Both the position numbers and the translations under genes were made by a program. Source: Micromonospora lutea (lineage in GTDB: Bacteria; Actinomycetota; Actinomycetes; Mycobacteriales; Micromonosporaceae). Taken from it: DNA of 50,151 nucleotides. Below are positions 42,963 to 50,151 of this stretch, in pieces; positions within the stretch are counted from its first letter, which is position 1, and each line of letters begins with the position of its first letter. The stretch lies in the NCBI RefSeq assembly GCF_016863535.1, contig NZ_BOPB01000038.1:1-50151 (forward strand), read 5' to 3'. A model generated the notes under the pieces. The model did not search any database and was not told where the DNA came from. It saw only the letters and a program-made list of their open reading frames with translations.

Positions 42963-42999
42963 GTCCCGGCCAGGACCCCGACCGGGTCCTGGCCGGGAC
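42963..42999. terminator. Strong bidirectional hairpin
   Basis: A perfect 16-bp stem (42963-42978 with 42984-42999) with a 5-nt loop, starting 7 nt after the IPT protein stop and lying before the convergent small gene at 43057. Confidence 0.85.
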
Positions 43000-43056
43000 G
43001 TGCGGACCGCCTGCTGTATCTCAAGTGGACACGATGGTGCCCGGTGCCTCAGTGAT

Positions 43057-43413
43057 TCAAGCCTGTTCAGCAGGTACACCGTGGAGGAACCAGGCGGCGA
43101 GTGCTCGCAGGCGGTCGAGGCTGTCCCTGTAGTAGCTCTCAGGTTGCGGACGCGGGAAGCTGGGGTGCGCGGTATGCCCGGCGACCCAGTTCGGAATGGA
43201 CCGACAGCTCTCCGTCAACCACTCGTCGGATGCCTCCCGGCGGTCGTACCTCTCGCAGACGACCCGCAGCGCCGCCTCCAGACGTGCAAATGCCGCCCGA
43301 TCCCACTCCAGATCGATGCGCAGTTGCATCAGGAAGGACCCGTCATCGCACCCGAACTCGCCTCGCAAGACGGCGAGTGCCTCCTCGACTGTCTGCACCC
43401 GTCCCTCGCTCAC
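43057..43413 (-). CDS. Small hypothetical protein
   Basis: 118 residues from GTG 43413; a TTG at 43491 would add 26 unconvincing residues. Soluble, helix-rich (EEALAVLRGEFG, FARLEAALRVVCERYDRR, YYRDSLDRLRALAAWFLHG) with SIPNWVAGHTAHPSF in the middle. I do not recognise the family. No partner gene. Confidence 0.55.
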   Translation of the reverse strand: MSEGRVQTVEEALAVLRGEFGCDDGSFLMQLRIDLEWDRAAFARLEAALRVVCERYDRREASDEWLTESCRSIPNWVAGHTAHPSFPRPQPESYYRDSLDRLRALAAWFLHGVPAEQA

Positions 43414-43553
43414 CCGGCGCAGCCTAACCAACCAACGCTCATGTGCTCCCGGCCCGACGTGGCCAAGCGGGCAGGGACTGGGCAAGATCAAAGAAGACTG
43501 GAACGAAACGGCCCAGGTTCGGCGATCGCGCCGTTGACCTGGGCCGGTGTTGC

Positions 43554-43627
43554 TGGAGCGGGCGACGAGAATCGAACTCGCACCGTCAGTTTGGAAGACT
43601 GAAGCTCTGCCATTGAGCTACGCCCGC
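43554..43627 (-). tRNA. tRNA-Gly (TCC)
   Basis: Minus-strand cloverleaf from 43627 to 43557 with an encoded CCA at 43556-43554. Acceptor GCGGGCG/CGCCCGC, D-arm GCTC..GAGC, anticodon stem TCAGT/ACTGA around CTTCCAA, and T-arm with GTTCGATTC. Anticodon TCC. Confidence 0.95.
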
Positions 43628-43719
43628 GTACACCCGGAGGACCGGGTGCGCCCGACAGCCTACCCAATACCCACGGCGGGCGCGCGGCCGTATCCCCGTG
43701 CTGCGCCGCATCGATCCGC

Positions 43720-43770
43720 GCAACATCCCGGATGTTGCGGCCGTGCGCCCCTGTGGAGGCCGCAACATCC
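43720..43770. repeat. Competing GCAACATCC hairpins
   Basis: GCAACATCC (43720-43728) pairs with GGATGTTGC (43730-43738), a 19-bp palindrome; alternatively 43730-43742 pairs perfectly over 13 bp with 43758-43770 around a 15-nt loop. The two structures share the middle arm and exclude each other. Confidence 0.75.
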
Positions 43771-43777
43771 GGGAAAC

Positions 43778-43833
43778 TGCCGCCTGCCGCCTGCCGCCTG
43801 CCGCCTGCCGCCTGCCGCCTGCCGCCTGCCGCC
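43778..43833 (+). repeat. Eight tandem copies of TGCCGCC
   Basis: Eight perfect 7-bp units, 56 bp, between the two tRNA genes. No gene is interrupted. Confidence 0.97.
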
Positions 43834-43920
43834 TGGATGTCGGGTTCGTCCTCGTTCGGCGCGTTGGGTGACTCCCCGGCAACCTGGTGTCGGAGGGACG
43901 GCATAGACTGCTCGTCGCCA

Positions 43921-43994
43921 CGGGGTGTGGCGCAGCTTGGTAGCGCACTCGCTTTGGGAGCGAGGGGCCGTGGGTTCAAATCCCGCCACCCCGA
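43921..43994 (+). tRNA. tRNA-Pro (TGG)
   Basis: Acceptor CGGGGTG/CACCCCG, D-arm GCGC..GCGC, anticodon stem CTCGC/GCGAG around TTTGGGA, T-arm GTGGG..CCCGC with GTTCAAATC; discriminator A at 43994 and no encoded CCA. TAGACT at 43903-43908 is a plausible -10. Confidence 0.95.
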
Positions 43995-44151
43995 CTGCCG
44001 CAAGCACCGGACGGCGGCGCCTGGAAGACCGGCACGCGGGGCAGGCCCGCCGCCGGCCCTGGGTGCTGCTGGTCCGCCGTGTCGGCTCGCCTACACTCGA
44101 TGGGCCGAAAGTGCGCCCAGATTCAACCGAGATCCGTCAAGGAGTACGCCT

Positions 44152-45498
44152 GTGAAGAGCACCGTCGAGACTCTGAGCCCGACGCGCGTGCGGCTCGCCA
44201 TCGAGGTGCCGTTCGTCGAGCTCGAGCCGAGCCTCAAGAAGGCGTACCGGGAGATCGGCCAGCAGATCCAGATCCCCGGCTTCCGTAAGGGGAAGGTGCC
44301 GCCGGCGATCATCGACCAGCGGGTCGGCCGGGGCACCGTGCTCAACGAGGCGGTGCAGGAGGCCATTCCGCAGAACATCCTCTCCGCCGTACGCGAGCAC
44401 GACCTGAAGACGTTGGGTCGTCCCGAGGTCGAGATCACGGAGTTCAACGATGGTGACTCGCTGAACTTCACCGCCGAGGTGGACGTCCGGCCGGAGATCA
44501 CCGTCCCCGACCTGAGCTCGATCGAGGTCACCGTCGACGAGCTGCAGATCGACGACAGCGAGATCGACGAGCAGGTGAACGGCCTGCGTGAGCGCTTCGC
44601 CACCCTGAAGACCGTCGAGCGTGCCGCGGCTGAGGGCGACTACGTCCAGATCGACCTGCGGGCGACCGTCGACGGCGAGGAGGTGCCGGGCGGCTCGGCC
44701 ACCAACATCTCGCACGAGGTGGGCAGCAAGCAGCTTCTGCCGGGGCTGGACGAGGCGGTCGTGGGCCTGTCCGCCGGCGAGGAGACCACCTTCACCACCC
44801 AGCTCGTCGGCGGCGACTTCGCCGGTCGTGACGCTGAGGTGCTGGTGACCGTGCGTACGGTCAAGGAGAAGGAGCTGCCGGAGCTGAACGACGAGTTCGC
44901 CCAGCTCGCCAGCGAGTTCGACACGATCGAGGAGCTGCGGGGAGACCTGCGCGAGCGGGTCAGCCGGGGCAAGCGGGTCGAGCAGATCTACGCGGCCCGG
45001 GACAAGGCCCTGGAGCAGCTGGTCGAGGCCGCCTCCGTGCCGGCGCCGGAGGGCGTGATCCGCGACGAGGTGGAGAGCCGCAAGCAGGCGATGGTCGACC
45101 AGTTGGAGCGCATCGGCGCTTCGATGGAGGACTACCTCGCCGCCGAGGAGAAGACCGAGGAGCAGATCGACGCCGAGCTGAACGACGCCGCCACCCAGGG
45201 CGTCAAGGTTCAGCTGCTGCTGGACACCCTCGCCGACGCCGAGGACGTGCAGGTTTCCGACGACGAGTTCGGTCACGAGATCGTGCACCGCGCCCAGCGT
45301 GCCGGCATGGCCCCCCAGCAGTACTACGACCAGCTCGTCCGCTCCGGCACCGCCGGCGCGGTCTACGGTGACGTTCGGCGGGGCAAGGCGTTGGCCTCGG
45401 TGATGGAGCGCATCACGATCAAGGACTCGGCCGGCAACGCGGTGACCATGGACGCGCTGCGTGAGGCGAGCGAGCAGGAGCACTCCCACGAGCACTGA
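44152..45498 (+). CDS. tig: Trigger factor
   Basis: 448 residues from GTG 44152, with AAGGAG 8 nt upstream; longer in-frame readings would run through tRNA-Pro. N-terminal ribosome-binding domain with the signature GFRKGKVPP, PPIase domain at about residues 155-245 (GDYVQIDLRATVDGEEVPGG, LPGLDEAVVGLSAGEE), then the helical chaperone domain, and a His-rich tail (EQEHSHEH). Catches nascent chains at the exit tunnel. TACACT at 44092-44097 may be its -10. First of the tig-clpP1-clpP2-clpX cluster. Confidence 0.97.
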   Translation: MKSTVETLSPTRVRLAIEVPFVELEPSLKKAYREIGQQIQIPGFRKGKVPPAIIDQRVGRGTVLNEAVQEAIPQNILSAVREHDLKTLGRPEVEITEFNDGDSLNFTAEVDVRPEITVPDLSSIEVTVDELQIDDSEIDEQVNGLRERFATLKTVERAAAEGDYVQIDLRATVDGEEVPGGSATNISHEVGSKQLLPGLDEAVVGLSAGEETTFTTQLVGGDFAGRDAEVLVTVRTVKEKELPELNDEFAQLASEFDTIEELRGDLRERVSRGKRVEQIYAARDKALEQLVEAASVPAPEGVIRDEVESRKQAMVDQLERIGASMEDYLAAEEKTEEQIDAELNDAATQGVKVQLLLDTLADAEDVQVSDDEFGHEIVHRAQRAGMAPQQYYDQLVRSGTAGAVYGDVRRGKALASVMERITIKDSAGNAVTMDALREASEQEHSHEH

Positions 45499-45508
45499 TC
45501 GCCGGGTG

Positions 45509-45554
45509 GGGCCACCGTCCGCCGGTCGTGGTGGGTGGTGGCCCGATCCCTTTT
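45509..45554 (+). terminator. Terminator after trigger factor
   Basis: GGGCCACC (45509-45516) pairs with GGTGGCCC (45537-45544), followed by TTTT at 45551-45554. The 20-nt loop weakens it. Confidence 0.5.
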
Positions 45555-45578
45555 CCGGGTACGCCTTCCACCTTGCTG

Positions 45579-45592
45579 CGCTGAGAGCGAAC
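45579..45592 (+). promoter_or_regulatory. ClgR-like box upstream of clpP1
   Basis: CGCTGAGAGCGAAC fits the core CGCY-N-A-N-RGCGWWS that I recall for the actinobacterial protease regulator ClgR, including the CGCT/AGCG inverted halves. It lies 77 bp before the clpP1 ATG. The flanking 5' bases do not match. Confidence 0.6.
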
Positions 45593-45669
45593 AGTGCCCG
45601 GACCGGGAGTCTGGTGCCCGGCCCAGCGGTTAGTGTCGGACACGACGGTACGGAGAGCGAAGGGCTGCC

Positions 45670-46311
45670 ATGACCGACATGCACATCCCAGCGAAGCCAC
45701 TTCGGGCGATTGACGCCCGCGGCGGTGACACCATTGGCAACCTCGACGACTCGGTCTACAACCGGCTGCTCAAGGAGCGGATCGTCTTCCTGGGCAGCGA
45801 GGTGACCGACCAGGTCGCCAACCGCATCTGCGCGCAGCTGCTGCTGCTCGCCGCGGAGGACCCGGACCGCGACATCAATCTCTGGATCAACTCGCCGGGT
45901 GGCTCGGTCTACTCCGGCATGGCCATCTACGACACGATGCAGTTCATCGACAACGATGTGTCGACCGTGGCGATGGGCATGGCCGCGTCCATGGGTCAGC
46001 TGCTGCTCTGCGCGGGTACGAAGGGCAAGCGCTACGCCCTCCCGCACGCTCGGATCATGATGCACCAGCCCTCCGGCGGAATGGGCGGCACCGCCGCCGA
46101 CATCGCGATCCAGGCCGAGCAGATGCTGTACACCAAGCGGATGTTCCAGGAGCGCGTCGCCTTCCACACCGGTCAGCAGCCGGCGCAGATCGAGGCGGAC
46201 TCGGACCGGGACCGTTGGTTCACCGCCCAGGAGGCCGTCGACTACGGCTTCATCGACAAGGTGATCACGGGGGCCGCTCAGGTTCCCGAGGGCGCCGGGA
46301 CCCTGAGCTGA
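45670..46311 (+). CDS. clpP1: ATP-dependent Clp protease proteolytic subunit 1
   Basis: 213 residues. Serine protease of the Clp barrel: NLWINSPGGSVYSGMAIYDTM, nucleophile serine in GMAASMGQLLL, histidine in RIMMHQPSGG, aspartate in the DSDRDRWF region. In actinobacteria ClpP1 and ClpP2 form a mixed two-ring complex with ClpX or ClpC1. 14 nt before clpP2, so co-transcribed. Confidence 0.97.
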   Translation: MTDMHIPAKPLRAIDARGGDTIGNLDDSVYNRLLKERIVFLGSEVTDQVANRICAQLLLLAAEDPDRDINLWINSPGGSVYSGMAIYDTMQFIDNDVSTVAMGMAASMGQLLLCAGTKGKRYALPHARIMMHQPSGGMGGTAADIAIQAEQMLYTKRMFQERVAFHTGQQPAQIEADSDRDRWFTAQEAVDYGFIDKVITGAAQVPEGAGTLS

Positions 46312-46325
46312 TCGAGGAGCAGACG

Positions 46326-46988
46326 ATGACCGACCTCAGCCTGCCGCCCCAGTTCGCGGCCGTGCACAACCGCTATGTCCTGCCGTCGTTCGTCGAGCGG
46401 ACGTCGTACGGGGTCAAGGAGTCCAACCCGTACAACAAGCTCTTCGAGGACCGCATCATCTTCCTCGGCGTGCAGGTGGACGACGCGTCGGCCAACGACG
46501 TGATGGCCCAGTTGCTCACCCTGGAGGGGACGGACCCTGACCGGGACATCATCATGTACATCAACTCGCCGGGTGGCTCGTTCACCGCGATGACGGCGAT
46601 CTACGACACGATGCAGTACGTCCGGCCGGACATCTCGACGGTCTGCCTCGGCCAGGCCGCATCGGCCGCCGCGGTGCTGCTCTCGGCCGGCACTCCCGGC
46701 AAGCGGATGGCCCTGCCGAACTCGCGCATCATCATCCACCAGCCGGCCACCGAGGGCGGCTACGGGCAGGGATCGGACATCGAGATCCAGGCCAAGGAGA
46801 TCCTGCGGATGCGTACGCAGCTGGAGGAGATGCTCTCCCGGCACTGCAACCGCCCGGTCGACCTGGTGCGCAAGGACATCGACCGCGACAAGATCATGAC
46901 GGCCGAAGAGGCCCGTGAGTACGGGCTGGTCGACACGATCCTCACCAGTCGTAAGAAGGGTCTGTTGGCCGCGAACGCGGCTAGCTGA
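46326..46988 (+). CDS. clpP2: ATP-dependent Clp protease proteolytic subunit 2
   Basis: 220 residues from ATG 46326. MYINSPGGSFTAMTAIYDTMQYV, nucleophile serine in GQAASAAAVLLSAG, histidine in RIIIHQPATEGGYGQ, aspartate in KDIDRDKIM. N-terminal YVLPSFVERTSYGVKESNPYNKL is typical of ClpP2, which carries the docking sites for the ATPase. Followed by a strong hairpin. Confidence 0.97.
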   Translation: MTDLSLPPQFAAVHNRYVLPSFVERTSYGVKESNPYNKLFEDRIIFLGVQVDDASANDVMAQLLTLEGTDPDRDIIMYINSPGGSFTAMTAIYDTMQYVRPDISTVCLGQAASAAAVLLSAGTPGKRMALPNSRIIIHQPATEGGYGQGSDIEIQAKEILRMRTQLEEMLSRHCNRPVDLVRKDIDRDKIMTAEEAREYGLVDTILTSRKKGLLAANAAS

Positions 46989-47000
46989 CCGCTACCGGGG

Positions 47001-47036
47001 CAGAGGTCGGCCGGGCTCGTTGCCGGCCGACCTCTG
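47001..47036 (+). terminator. 14-bp hairpin after clpP2
   Basis: Arms 47001-47014 and 47023-47036 are fully complementary with an 8-nt loop, 12 nt after the clpP2 stop. It separates clpP2 from clpX, which then needs its own promoter in 47037-47196. Confidence 0.8.
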
Positions 47037-47196
47037 ACACACCCGTTTTGGGGGTCGGAGAAACCTCCGGCAGCGGGTAACGTCGGGTCCGTACCGCGTC
47101 GCCGGGCGACCGGCGGGGTGAGAGGAAGACGGGCGGAGCGTCAGCGTCCGCAGGTCGTGGCCGGAGCTCCGGCCGATGAGTGCAGGGAGAACGTAG

Positions 47197-48492
<1,296 letters not shown>

Positions 48493-48553
48493 TCCGACCT
48501 GCGCGGCGTCCGCACGCTGCGGCCGGCAACCCTTCACCCGTACGCTGGCAGCC

Positions 48554-49351
48554 ATGCGCGTCGCCGTCTGCCAACTGAACTCCCGCGACGACCGCGAGGC
48601 GAATCTGGCCGCCGCGGAAGCCTTGATCGATCGTGCCGCCGGGGCCGGCGCGGACCTGGTGCTGCTGCCGGAGTACGTCGACTATCTCGGTCCGAGTGCT
48701 GGAATGCCGGCGCCGGAGTCCGCAGAGGGCCAGGTGGGTCGGTTCTTCGCCGCTGTCGCTCGCCGATGTGGCGTCTGGCTGATCGTCGGTTCCTTCCACG
48801 AGGCGGGCCCCGACCCGGACCGCACCTGGAACACCACGCTGGTCTTCGACCGCTCCGGCACGCTTGCCGCCTCCTACCGCAAGATCCACCTGTACGACGT
48901 GGAGATTCCCGGCCGCGTCTCCTATCGGGAGTCCGCGACCGTCGCACCCGGTGACCAGCCGGTCGTGGTGGACGTCGAAGGGCTCCGGGTGGGCCTGTCC
49001 ATCTGCTATGACCTGCGCTTTCCGGAGCTCTATCGGCAGCTGGCGACCGTCGGCGCGGCCCAACTGCTCGTGGTGCCGGCGGCCTTCATGATGCACACCG
49101 GGCGGGACCATTGGGAGGTGCTGCTGCGGGCCCGCGCCATCGAGAACCAGTGCTTCGTCGCGGCAGCTGGACAGACCGGTGATCACGAGCCGGGCCGCAC
49201 CTGTTACGGACGAAGCATGGTGATCGACCCGTGGGGGACGGTCCTGTCGCAGGTCCCCGACGGCCCGGGGTTCGCGGTGAGTGACATCGATTTGAGCTGC
49301 CTGGACCGGATCCGTGCCGAGCTGCCGAGTCTGGCGAACCGTCGGCTCTGA
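48554..49351 (+). CDS. Nitrilase-superfamily amidohydrolase (Nit/omega-amidase-like)
   Basis: 265 residues from ATG 48554. Glu-Lys-Cys triad visible: LVLLPEYVDYL, SYRKIHLYDVEIPGRVSYRES, and LSICYDLRFPELYRQLATVGAAQLLVVPAAF with the cysteine. FVAAAGQTGDHEPGRTCYGRSMVIDPWG is typical of the Nit branch that removes amide from deaminated glutathione or alpha-ketoglutaramate. TACGCT at 48541-48546 ends 7 nt before the ATG with no ribosome-binding site, suggesting a leaderless mRNA. 61 bp after clpX. Confidence 0.88.
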   Translation: MRVAVCQLNSRDDREANLAAAEALIDRAAGAGADLVLLPEYVDYLGPSAGMPAPESAEGQVGRFFAAVARRCGVWLIVGSFHEAGPDPDRTWNTTLVFDRSGTLAASYRKIHLYDVEIPGRVSYRESATVAPGDQPVVVDVEGLRVGLSICYDLRFPELYRQLATVGAAQLLVVPAAFMMHTGRDHWEVLLRARAIENQCFVAAAGQTGDHEPGRTCYGRSMVIDPWGTVLSQVPDGPGFAVSDIDLSCLDRIRAELPSLANRRL

Positions 49352-49356
49352 CGCTG

Positions 49357-49584
49357 CTATCCCTGAAGCAGTACGCCGACCAACGCGAAGCCGGCGATGG
49401 CGGCGGCGGTGATCAGTAGGGCGGTGCTCATTCGGGACGGGCCACGCTGGGCCAGGCGGCGGATAGAGACGAGGACCGCGAAGAGCACGAAAGCCCCGAT
49501 GACCAGTTGCCAGATCGGTAACAGGAGGCCGAGCAGCGCGTCCTCGGCGAGGACCGAGCTTGCGGGCCGGGACACGTCATCCAT
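49357..49584 (-). CDS. Small two-helix membrane protein
   Basis: 75 residues from ATG 49584 (GTG 49593 is an alternative). Two membrane segments, LGLLLPIWQLVIGAFVLFAVLVSI and TALLITAAAIAGFALVGVLLQ, joined by the basic loop RRLAQRGPSRMS. No recognised family. Convergent with the nitrilase gene, 5 bp apart. Confidence 0.7.
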   Translation of the reverse strand: MDDVSRPASSVLAEDALLGLLLPIWQLVIGAFVLFAVLVSIRRLAQRGPSRMSTALLITAAAIAGFALVGVLLQG

Positions 49585-50079
49585 GCCAGACACTCTGGCA
49601 CGCCGGAACCCCTCGTGGTCGTCGACGCGAAGACACTCCGCCGCGACCCGCCTCCGCATCTGACCCCCGGCTTGGCCCGCCGAGCCGTCGGACGGGCCGA
49701 CCACCTGGGGCGACGGCAGCACAACCAACGTCCTGACGAACCCGCATCGATTGCATCGATGAGCACTGATTTGCCTTATCCGAGGCGTCCGCGTAACTTT
49801 CTCTCTGCACGCGGGAGGCCGGGCAAACCGGCCGAGAACGGGCGCCAGCAACGCACCGACCACGTCGGCGCGAGGCTGAGGCCGGGCGGTGTGGAGCGAC
49901 TCTGCAAGATGGAGTTGCGATCGCGAAGCCGACCGGGTAAGGTTCTGGAGCCGGCAGGAGCCGGGCGGGTTGCCTTGAGTGGCAATCGGCCGGTCTGCGG
50001 CTCTCCGCGACAGTTCTGACCGCCGAAAGGCGGTCGATGGCGTGGGTCCGAGCTAGCTACGAGATGCCTGATCATCAGG
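49585..50079. other. Long intergenic region before the end promoter
   Basis: About 495 bp without a convincing gene. It contains several small inverted repeats (for example TTGCC/GGCAA at about 49970 and a GGAGCCG/CGGCTCT-type pair around it) and the hairpin at 50018. I could not match it to a known riboswitch or structured RNA. Confidence 0.5.
50018..50035 (+). terminator. Hairpin with GAAA tetraloop
   Basis: GACCGCC-GAAA-GGCGGTC, a perfect 7-bp stem capped by a GNRA tetraloop, 45 bp before the terminal promoter; it may end upstream transcription. Confidence 0.5.
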
Positions 50080-50108
50080 TTGACCTCGAAGCACGGTTCG
50101 GATAGTTT
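50080..50108 (+). promoter_or_regulatory. Strong promoter reading out of the window, probably for a stable RNA
   Basis: TTGACC (50080-50085), 17-bp spacer and TAGTTT (50103-50108), preceded by the palindrome CCTGATCATCAGG (50067-50079). The following leader has GGTTGCCCC and TTTCTTTGTGAG, the latter resembling a boxA antitermination element of rRNA leaders. No gene starts in the remaining 40 bp. The rRNA assignment is inference. Confidence 0.55.
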
Positions 50109-50151
50109 GGAGCGGTTGCCCCAAACGCAGTTTCTTTGTGAGGCTGGGTTT

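Noticed and set aside
41252..43024. Minus-strand frame of 590 codons opposite the IPT protein
   Set aside because: Its apparent repeats only mirror the IPT domains on the plus strand.
43778..43833. CRISPR-like array
   Set aside because: The 7-bp units have no spacers; it is a simple tandem repeat.
43732..44151. 140-codon N-terminal extension of trigger factor
   Set aside because: It passes through tRNA-Pro; the GTG at 44152 has the ribosome-binding site and the conserved N-terminus.
49600..50017. Riboswitch or structured RNA before the end promoter
   Set aside because: Several small hairpins exist, but I could not match any known consensus and no gene follows it directly.

Overview
The window is chromosomal DNA from a high-GC actinobacterium, most likely a Micromonosporaceae member (Micromonospora or Salinispora type). 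The reasons are the GC-rich codon usage with frequent GTG starts, an EttA/PepN/ClpP1-ClpP2-ClpX housekeeping set of actinobacterial type, a mycothiol-type nitroreductase-like protein, a PadR/sensor-kinase repertoire, and several palindromic intergenic repeats of a style I associate with Micromonospora. No phage, plasmid, transposase or CRISPR genes were seen.

Layout. (1) 1-7.3 kb: trehalose synthesis (OtsA, and an OtsB fused to a GH15 glucosidase-type domain) on the minus strand, divergent from EttA, a hotdog thioesterase and an unknown protein. (2) 7.4-14.05 kb: a YbjN-like protein, a truncated hemoglobin, an MFS exporter, an MscS channel, an HNH nuclease, a class F-like sortase with a small secreted partner, and an Lrp-type regulator. 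(3) 14.2-25.0 kb: an eleven-gene, almost fully translationally coupled operon for aerobic tryptophan catabolism: TDO, kynureninase, KMO, aminomuconate semialdehyde dehydrogenase, oxopentenoate hydratase, acetaldehyde dehydrogenase, hydroxyoxovalerate aldolase, oxalocrotonate decarboxylase, a RidA-type aminomuconate deaminase, 3-hydroxyanthranilate dioxygenase and ACMSD. Together they convert tryptophan to alanine, pyruvate and acetyl-CoA through the 2-aminomuconate route. Only N-formylkynurenine formamidase is missing. (4) 25.2-35.9 kb: an amidase, a CtaJ-like protein, a DUF5130 protein, PepN, an Rv2466c-like protein, a DUF1015 protein, RpiB, an Eis-like acetyltransferase and a membrane protein. 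(5) 36.1-40.0 kb: a PadR/membrane-protein operon abutting a sensor kinase whose response regulator is reduced to a 5' stub, then a divergent fatty-acid desaturase. (6) 40.2-43.0 kb: a wall-anchored seven-domain IPT/TIG protein with an LPVTG motif and an apparent one-base frameshift in a G-run inside its signal peptide. (7) 43.5-49.6 kb: tRNA-Gly, tRNA-Pro, trigger factor, ClpP1, ClpP2 (with a ClgR-like box), ClpX, a nitrilase-family amidase and a small membrane protein. The window ends in a strong promoter that resembles a stable-RNA promoter.

The most unusual content is intergenic. There are two 72-bp hairpins with an identical 30-nt loop but different, compensatorily changed 21-bp stems; one lies in the only large gap of the tryptophan operon. 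There is also a near-perfect inverted pair of 50-bp GTTAAC repeats around an 80-codon gene, a 163-bp palindrome directly beside it, and an 88-bp palindrome next to a G-quadruplex-prone tract. All assignments come from reading the sequence and from memory of the protein families; no database search was run.
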